Shown piece by piece: positions 59,559-64,000 of a stretch of 64,000 nucleotides of DNA. This stretch comes from Parcubacteria group bacterium ADurb.Bin192 (GTDB taxonomy: Bacteria > Patescibacteriota > Patescibacteriia > 2-12-FULL-60-25): positions 28,244-92,243 of the forward strand of contig MWCR01000004.1 in the NCBI GenBank assembly GCA_002070095.1. Direction: 5' to 3'. Position numbers and translations under genes: made by a program. Numbering within the stretch: position 1 is the stretch's first letter; every line of letters starts with the position of its first letter. Under the pieces are notes generated by a model. That model searched no databases. It was not told the origin of the DNA and worked only from the letters and a program-made list of their open reading frames with translations.

Positions 59559-61457
59559 ATGGCATTTAAAACCACTGATCAAAAAAAGCTGGACGCCGCG
59601 GATTTGGCCAAGGGCGGAGTCGGTTTGCAGAGAGGGCTGTCTCCGGAAGAGCAGAAGAAAAAGCAATCCGAAGAAAAGACCGCTTTGGAAGAAGAGCGTA
59701 TATACCGCAAGGGCGTGGCCACCATCAAAGATTTGATCGCTCCCTCGGCCATGCGCGTGGAGTCGAGTTTCATTTCGCTGGGTTCGATTCACGCGCGCAC
59801 GATATTTATCGTGACTTATCCACGCTATGTGTCCGTGGGCTGGGCCTCGCCTATCATCAACTTGAATGCCATGATGGATATCGCCATGTATTTTTATCCG
59901 GTGAAGTCGGATGTGATTCTTAAGCAATTAAAGAAAAAAGTGGGTGTTTTGGAAGCTAACATCAACATGAAGGCCGAAGAAGGCAAACCGCGCGACCCGC
60001 AGGAAGAAACGGCTTTAAGAGATATCGAACAATTGCGTGATGACCTGACGCAGGGTATAGAACACTTTTTTCAATTCGCTTTTTATACCACTTTTTATTC
60101 TTCTTCCAAAGAAGAGCTGGAAAGATTGTCCTCTTCCGTGGAATCAACCTTCGGCTCCATGCTGATTTACACTCGCCGAGCCTATTTTCAGGCCGAGCAG
60201 GGCTTTAATTCCACCATGCCTTTGGGCTTGGACGAACTCATGATCAGTTTTAACATGAGTACTTCGCCCATTGCCTCGTCCTTCCCGTTTACGTCCGCGG
60301 AGCTGACTTCGGACGAAGGTATATTGTATGGTATTAACCGGCACAACAACTCATTGATTTTGTTCGATAGATTTTCCCTGCAAAACGCCAACATGGTTAT
60401 TTTCGCCACTTCGGGCGCGGGTAAATCTTACGCCGTTAAACTGGAGGTTTTGCGTTCCATGATGATGGGCGTGGAAGTGATCGTCATCGACCCGGAAAAA
60501 GAATATAAATACCTGTCCGACGCGGTTAACGGCACTTATATCAACATCTCCTTGTCTTCTGAATCTAAGATTAATCCTTTTGATCTGCCCAGGCCCGCGG
60601 CCGGCGAAGTGTCCGTGGAAGATATTATCAGAAGCGCGGTTATCACCTTGAAAGGCTTGTTGCGTTTGATGCTGGGCAAAGTAACCGTGGCCGAAGATTC
60701 TATTTTGGACCGAGCTTTGCTCGAAACTTTCGCTAAAAAAGACATTGTGCCCGGAGCAGATCTGACTTCCATTGAGCCGCCGATTTTGCAGGATTTTCAG
60801 GATATTTTGGAGGGCATGGAAGGCACGGCTGATCTGGTGGTCAGGCTCAAGAAATACACGGAGGGCACTTTTGCGGGTTTGCTTAATTCGCCCACCACGG
60901 TGCGCATGAACAATCAGCTGGTGGTCTTCTCGGTGCGCGACTTGGAAGATGAACTGCGCCCCATCGGCATTTACACGATTGTTAATTTTATTTGGAATGC
61001 TGTGCGTTCGGAACGTAAAAAACGCATTCTGGTGATTGACGAAGCTTGGTGGCTGATGCAATACGAGGATTCGGCCAAGTTTATTCATGCTTTGGTTAAA
61101 CGTTGCCGCAAGTATTATTTGGGTGTGACTACCATTACTCAAGACGTGAATGACTTTTTAACCTCGCCCTACGGCCAGGCCATTGTGACCAACTCATCCA
61201 TCCAATTGCTTTTAAAACAGAGTCCGGCCTCCATAGACCTGATCGGCCGGGTTTTCTTGCTGACTCAATCGGAAAAATACCTGCTCTTGGAATCCGGGCG
61301 CGGAGAGGGTATATTTTTCGCGGGGGCCAAACACGCGGCTATCCAAGTTGTGGCTTCGTACGCCGAGGATCAGATCGTGACCACGGATCCCAAACAATTG
61401 CTTAAGATCGAAGAAGAGAAAAAGAAGTTCGCGGAAATCGCCAAGGGCGGTGAATAA
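59559..61457 (+). CDS. virB4: VirB4-type secretion ATPase
   Basis: 632 aa. Walker A FATSGAGKSYAVKLE near 286-300, an arginine-rich segment, Walker B ILVIDEAWWLM near 489-499, and a Q-x-x-x-D-type motif in TTITQDVNDFL near 527-537. The first about 270 residues complete the VirB4 middle domain. It powers substrate or pilus-subunit movement in type IV secretion machines. Neighbours are PrgI and the N-terminal piece upstream and a VirB8-like protein downstream. Confidence 0.92.
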   Translation: MAFKTTDQKKLDAADLAKGGVGLQRGLSPEEQKKKQSEEKTALEEERIYRKGVATIKDLIAPSAMRVESSFISLGSIHARTIFIVTYPRYVSVGWASPIINLNAMMDIAMYFYPVKSDVILKQLKKKVGVLEANINMKAEEGKPRDPQEETALRDIEQLRDDLTQGIEHFFQFAFYTTFYSSSKEELERLSSSVESTFGSMLIYTRRAYFQAEQGFNSTMPLGLDELMISFNMSTSPIASSFPFTSAELTSDEGILYGINRHNNSLILFDRFSLQNANMVIFATSGAGKSYAVKLEVLRSMMMGVEVIVIDPEKEYKYLSDAVNGTYINISLSSESKINPFDLPRPAAGEVSVEDIIRSAVITLKGLLRLMLGKVTVAEDSILDRALLETFAKKDIVPGADLTSIEPPILQDFQDILEGMEGTADLVVRLKKYTEGTFAGLLNSPTTVRMNNQLVVFSVRDLEDELRPIGIYTIVNFIWNAVRSERKKRILVIDEAWWLMQYEDSAKFIHALVKRCRKYYLGVTTITQDVNDFLTSPYGQAIVTNSSIQLLLKQSPASIDLIGRVFLLTQSEKYLLLESGRGEGIFFAGAKHAAIQVVASYAEDQIVTTDPKQLLKIEEEKKKFAEIAKGGE

Positions 61458-61468
61458 CCATCAATCAT

Positions 61469-62107
61469 ATGCAGTTATTAACACGACGCAGAATTGCCTT
61501 GTTCCTGATAATTTTGGGGCTATTGTTTTTGATTATCGGAGCTTATTTTTTGATTAAACAGCTTTGGCCGCAAACCAGGACGCCCGCGGTTTCCGATCAG
61601 CCCCGGGATGTGCAGATTGTGGAAAGACAGGTCGAACCTCAGACTTATGCTTTACAAACTACTCTTCAGGGAACTTCCACGGCGCCTCAAGTTTTGGAAC
61701 AAAGGTCTTTCAGCGAGCAGGACGTTTTGCTTAAAGCCGAAGCCGTGGTCAGCCGCATGGGGTCCGGCACCAGTCAGGACGGATTTTTGGGCTATTTGGA
61801 TGTCTTGATCGACGGTACGCCGGCCTTCAGGTCAGATATTGAAAATCAAAGAAAGCAGATGATGGAACAATATCCGGCTTCGGGTCCGTTATTCGGCATC
61901 ACCACCATCACGGCCTCCAAGGCTTTGAGTCAGGGCAAGATCGGGGATGATAAGCTGACGGTCAAAGTGTTGAGTGTGCGTTACGAGGATGCGGGGGATC
62001 GGACCAAGCCCATTGTCAGCTATAATCAAGAATCTTTGGTTACTTTGCTTAAACAAACGGATGGATCTTATCTGGTCAGCCAGGTCATGACCAAAAAAAT
62101 GGATTAA
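61469..62107 (+). CDS. VirB8-like single-pass membrane protein (tentative)
   Basis: 212 aa. One transmembrane helix at about 9-32, then an outside domain whose end (YNQESLVTLLKQTDGSYLVSQVMTKK) has the strand pattern of NTF2-fold VirB8 proteins, which also have one N-terminal helix. The match rests on fold and position only. It follows virB4 by 11 nt and precedes comF by 3 nt, so it belongs to the same transcript. Confidence 0.4.
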   Translation: MQLLTRRRIALFLIILGLLFLIIGAYFLIKQLWPQTRTPAVSDQPRDVQIVERQVEPQTYALQTTLQGTSTAPQVLEQRSFSEQDVLLKAEAVVSRMGSGTSQDGFLGYLDVLIDGTPAFRSDIENQRKQMMEQYPASGPLFGITTITASKALSQGKIGDDKLTVKVLSVRYEDAGDRTKPIVSYNQESLVTLLKQTDGSYLVSQVMTKKMD

Positions 62108-62110
62108 GCC

Positions 62111-62791
62111 ATGGACCGATGGTCTTTTTGGGATTTTTTATTTCCTCCTCACTGCGTCAGTTGCGCGCGCGACGGAGAGTGGTGGTGCGCGGATTGCCGA
62201 TCTAAGGTCGAAAAAGTCAGAGCCTTGGTTTGTCCTCGGTGCTTAAAGCAGGGAGCGCATGAGTGCCGGCCCGTTTTTCCATTTGCCTCTGTTATGGCTC
62301 TGGGGTATTACCATGACCCCTTTTTAAGAGCCGTCATCACTAACTTGAAATTTAACGGCACCCGGGTGGTTATGAGGGATATTGAAAAATTCATTTTATC
62401 GCGCAAATCCGAGCTGGATGAATGGCGGTTGCCGCACGACACGGTTTTAGTACCCGTGCCTTTGTCCGAACCAAGACATCGGTCCAGGGGTTTTAACCAA
62501 GCCGAGCTGATAGCCCAAGCTTTTCAAAAATCACTTTGGCCGGAAGTGAAAATTCAACCTGTGCTGGCCAAGGTCAAGAATCCTGATCCCCAGTCATCTT
62601 TGGGGGATGATGTAATTTTAAGACAAAAAAATATTCAAGATTGTTTTCAGGTTATTGACGATGTACCATCGCACATTATTTTGGTTGATGATGTCATCAC
62701 CACGGGCGCCACCACGGCCGAAGCCGCCCGTCTTTTACTGGCCCACGGCGCCCAAGAGGTGCGGGTGCTGGCCTTGGCCTTGGGTGCTTGA
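62111..62791 (+). CDS. comF: ComF family phosphoribosyltransferase-like competence protein
   Basis: 226 aa. N-terminal zinc ribbon with CVSC, CADC, CPRC and a later Cys (CRP) near 14-55. The PRTase motif is VDDVITTGATT near 193-203. The text PVPLSEPRHRSRGFNQAELIA is the family's central block. ComF proteins work with helicase-like ComFA in uptake of single-stranded DNA. It is the last gene of the secretion cluster, which links that cluster to DNA uptake by context. Confidence 0.9.
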   Translation: MDRWSFWDFLFPPHCVSCARDGEWWCADCRSKVEKVRALVCPRCLKQGAHECRPVFPFASVMALGYYHDPFLRAVITNLKFNGTRVVMRDIEKFILSRKSELDEWRLPHDTVLVPVPLSEPRHRSRGFNQAELIAQAFQKSLWPEVKIQPVLAKVKNPDPQSSLGDDVILRQKNIQDCFQVIDDVPSHIILVDDVITTGATTAEAARLLLAHGAQEVRVLALALGA

Positions 62792-62834
62792 TTTTTGTCG
62801 CCCGTCTTGATAGTCTATGACCGCAATAAGACAG

Positions 62835-62878
62835 AAATATCAAATGTTTTTTATTTATTATTTAAATATTTGATATTT
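62835..62878. repeat. A/T-rich inverted repeat after comF
   Basis: AAATATCAAAT (62835-62845) and ATTTGATATTT (62868-62878), extended outside by GCAATA and TATTGC. A cruciform or Rho-independent-like end; no T run follows directly. Confidence 0.6.
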
Positions 62879-62888
62879 ATTGCGCTAT

Positions 62889-62968
62889 GGAGAGGTACCC
62901 AAGAGGGTTCAAGCTGCCGGGGGCAGGTTGAACGGGCGCTAAAGAGCGCCCAGGCAGACCTTGGGTAC
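62889..62968 (+). other. Three-way-junction RNA-like element with tRNA-Ser 5'-end text
   Basis: P1 GTACCCAAG/CTTGGGTAC (62895-62903 with 62960-62968) encloses P2, a 12-bp arm with one mismatch (62907-62918 with 62922-62933), and P3 GGGCGCT/AGCGCCC with an AAAG loop (62934-62951). P2 and P3 are directly adjacent. The first 18 nt (62889-62906) match the tRNA-Ser 5' end at 17 positions, but no tRNA can fold from it. Confidence 0.45.
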
Positions 62969-62999
62969 TGATTTTTGACCGAGGCTCTGCCGAGATATT

Positions 63000-63092
63000 G
63001 GAGAGATACCCAAGAGGCTGAAGGGGGGAGATTGCTAATCTCCTAGGGGGTCTTAAAGCCCCGCGAGGGTTCGAATCCCTCTCTCTCCGCCA
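63000..63092 (+). tRNA. tRNA-Ser (GCT)
   Basis: 93 nt with encoded GCCA end. Acceptor GGAGAGA/TCTCTCC, D-arm text CCCAAGAGGCTGAAGGGG, anticodon loop TTGCTAA (GCT reads AGC/AGT), long variable arm (GGGGGTCTTAAAGCCCCGC), T-arm GAGGG TTCGAAT CCCTC. A tyrosine recombinase gene follows it, and tRNA genes are common integration sites. Confidence 0.95.
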
Positions 63093-63097
63093 TCAAG

Positions 63098-63135
63098 AAA
63101 GTAGCAGAATGCTTCACGGCGACTGCTACTTTTTT
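63098..63135 (+). terminator. Terminator of tRNA-Ser
   Basis: AAAGTAGCAG/CTGCTACTTT (63098-63107 with 63123-63132), 15-nt loop, T run. It lies before the convergent recombinase gene. Confidence 0.75.
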
Positions 63136-63137
63136 GT

Positions 63138-63917
63138 TTATTCTGGCGGAGAAAATGAGATCGGAACTTTCGTGTTCTCAGCATTTTGATTGGGTATGTT
63201 TTGAATCGGTTGACCATATAGTGCCCATTTATCTTTTCTGGGCTCCAGAAGATTGATTGTGCTTTGCAATGCTTCGGGTGCCAAGTGAGCATATCGTTGT
63301 GTCATATCGGCGGTTTGATGACCTAGTAGATCTTGAACCGCTTTTAGTGAAGCTCCCCGAGAAACCAAATGGCTGGCAAAGGTGTGGCGTAATTTATGCC
63401 AACTAATGGTTTTGATTCCGGCTTTATGACAAGCATCTTTTATAACCCGATCCGCAATAGAGGCATGAATATAAGCACCGGAAACACTGGGAAAGACTAA
63501 ATCTTTTTTGGTTTTTAGGTCACATAAAGCTTGAACGGCATCATTGGTTAAAGGGATGTATCTAATGCGTCCATTTTTGGGAGTTCCTACTTTACTGCGT
63601 ACTACAGCTCTGCGAACGCATACCTGATTCTCGTTCAGATCGATATCTTCCCACTCTAAAGCGGTAACCTCGCAATAACGCATTCCTGTTCTAACTGTTA
63701 CCAATACAAGGGTTCGCCAGAAATGATCAGGTAGAGCCATTAGCAACTTATCGAGTTCGTATGGAGTTAGGTATACCGGAGGTGCTGGGGTGCTTTTTAA
63801 GAGTTTGACCTTTGGTACATGCTTTATTAACCCAAGTTCTTCAGCGATTACCAAACACTTACGTAAAGTTGCTATTTGGTTATTGATTGATTTTGGATCG
63901 TAACCTTTCGACAACAT
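63138..63917 (-). CDS. Tyrosine recombinase/integrase, catalytic part
   Basis: 259 aa from the ATG at 63917. Catalytic residues: Arg in RTGMRYCEV (residue about 80), Lys in a later strand, HKLRHTFASHLV with His and Arg, His in LLGHQTADMTQ and the nucleophile Tyr in QRYAHL. The frame stays open upstream for 13 more codons (FLIIDFLEYKRL before MLSKG), so the ATG is not the true start. The N-terminal core-binding domain is missing from this strand; a matching piece is on the plus strand beyond 63916. It points towards tRNA-Ser, as integrases often do. Confidence 0.8.
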   Translation of the reverse strand: MLSKGYDPKSINNQIATLRKCLVIAEELGLIKHVPKVKLLKSTPAPPVYLTPYELDKLLMALPDHFWRTLVLVTVRTGMRYCEVTALEWEDIDLNENQVCVRRAVVRSKVGTPKNGRIRYIPLTNDAVQALCDLKTKKDLVFPSVSGAYIHASIADRVIKDACHKAGIKTISWHKLRHTFASHLVSRGASLKAVQDLLGHQTADMTQRYAHLAPEALQSTINLLEPRKDKWALYGQPIQNIPNQNAENTKVPISFSPPE

Positions 63918-64000
63918 GAGGCGTTTGTATTCTAAAAAATCGATTATTAAAAATCATCTAATACCCCAATTTGGCAATCGTAGATTGGATGAAATCAAAA
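63916..64000 (+). pseudogene. Inverted fragment of an integrase core-binding domain
   Basis: The plus strand from 63916 reads MRRLYSKKSIIKNHLIPQFG and then NRRLDEIK to the window edge. SIIKNHLIPQFGNRRLDEI is the usual N-terminal core-binding text of phage-type integrases, and it is what should precede DFLEYKRLML of the minus-strand gene. The two pieces lie on opposite strands, joined near 63931-63950. Confidence 0.5.

Noticed and set aside
62889..62968. A second, intact tRNA-Ser
   Set aside because: Only the first 18 nt match; no acceptor partner, anticodon arm or T-arm follows.
1..64000. Recoded TGA (code 25) as in Gracilibacteria
   Set aside because: TGA ends several clear genes (for example scpA-side and adk-side overlaps in ATGA) and does not appear inside conserved proteins.

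Overview
The window is a bacterial chromosome segment that reads as a member of the Candidate Phyla Radiation (Patescibacteria), probably on the Parcubacteria side; I cannot place it more finely. Evidence: the S10-spc ribosomal cluster passes from rpsE straight to rplO with no rpmD (L30), AspRS is short and lacks the GAD domain, many short proteins are of unknown function, and a PrgI/VirB4/VirB6-type envelope machine is present without conjugation relaxase genes. TGA is used as an ordinary stop, so this is not a code-25 lineage.

Layout. 1-2330: start of rpmB (minus) and two membrane-protein genes. 2336-22574: translation block rpsL-rpsG-fusA, a VirB2-like/lytic transglycosylase fusion, tuf, then rpsJ to rplO, secY, a presenilin-like membrane protein, adk, map and ruvX. 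22575-35374: housekeeping genes (recO, asnS, aspS, pyrD, scpAB, a PBP-type carboxypeptidase, a glycosyltransferase), a GIY-YIG gene bounded by inverted repeats, and an orphan GC-rich gene. 35375-36690: two CAT-anticodon tRNAs with duplicated tRNA-end fragments and a second orphan gene. 36722-42874: parAB, a Rel/Spo homologue, a 2H-DHH fusion and a third orphan gene with a structured leader. 42988-52865: a large coiled-coil protein, then topA, dprA, pth, der and an LCP protein on the minus strand. 53431-62791: an envelope/secretion cluster (VirB6-like, a coiled-coil protein, PrgI, VirB4 in two pieces, a VirB8-like protein) ending in comF. 62792-64000: a three-way-junction RNA-like structure, tRNA-Ser and a broken tyrosine recombinase gene.

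Two themes stand out. First, the promoters are very regular (TTGNNN, 17 bp, TANNNT), and in about a dozen cases the start codon lies only 6-11 nt after the -10 box, which predicts leaderless or nearly leaderless mRNAs. Most ribosomal-protein genes also lack a Shine-Dalgarno motif. The exceptions (rpsJ, rplB and the three orphan GC-rich genes) have strong ribosome sites, and two of these sit behind elaborate RNA structures. Second, the T4SS-like parts (a VirB1+VirB2-like fusion at 5557, and VirB6, PrgI, VirB4 and a VirB8-like protein at 53-62 kb, next to comF) look like a chromosomal envelope machine, perhaps for DNA uptake or surface exchange.

Intergenic spacers at 22.6, 29.4, 40.1, 42.9, 49.5 and 52.9 kb hold a mosaic of heptamer repeats with CATG, GTAC or ACGT cores and MITE-like inverted repeats ending in TGTCATTGCGAG. 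Everything here was read by eye. No database search, folding or alignment was run.
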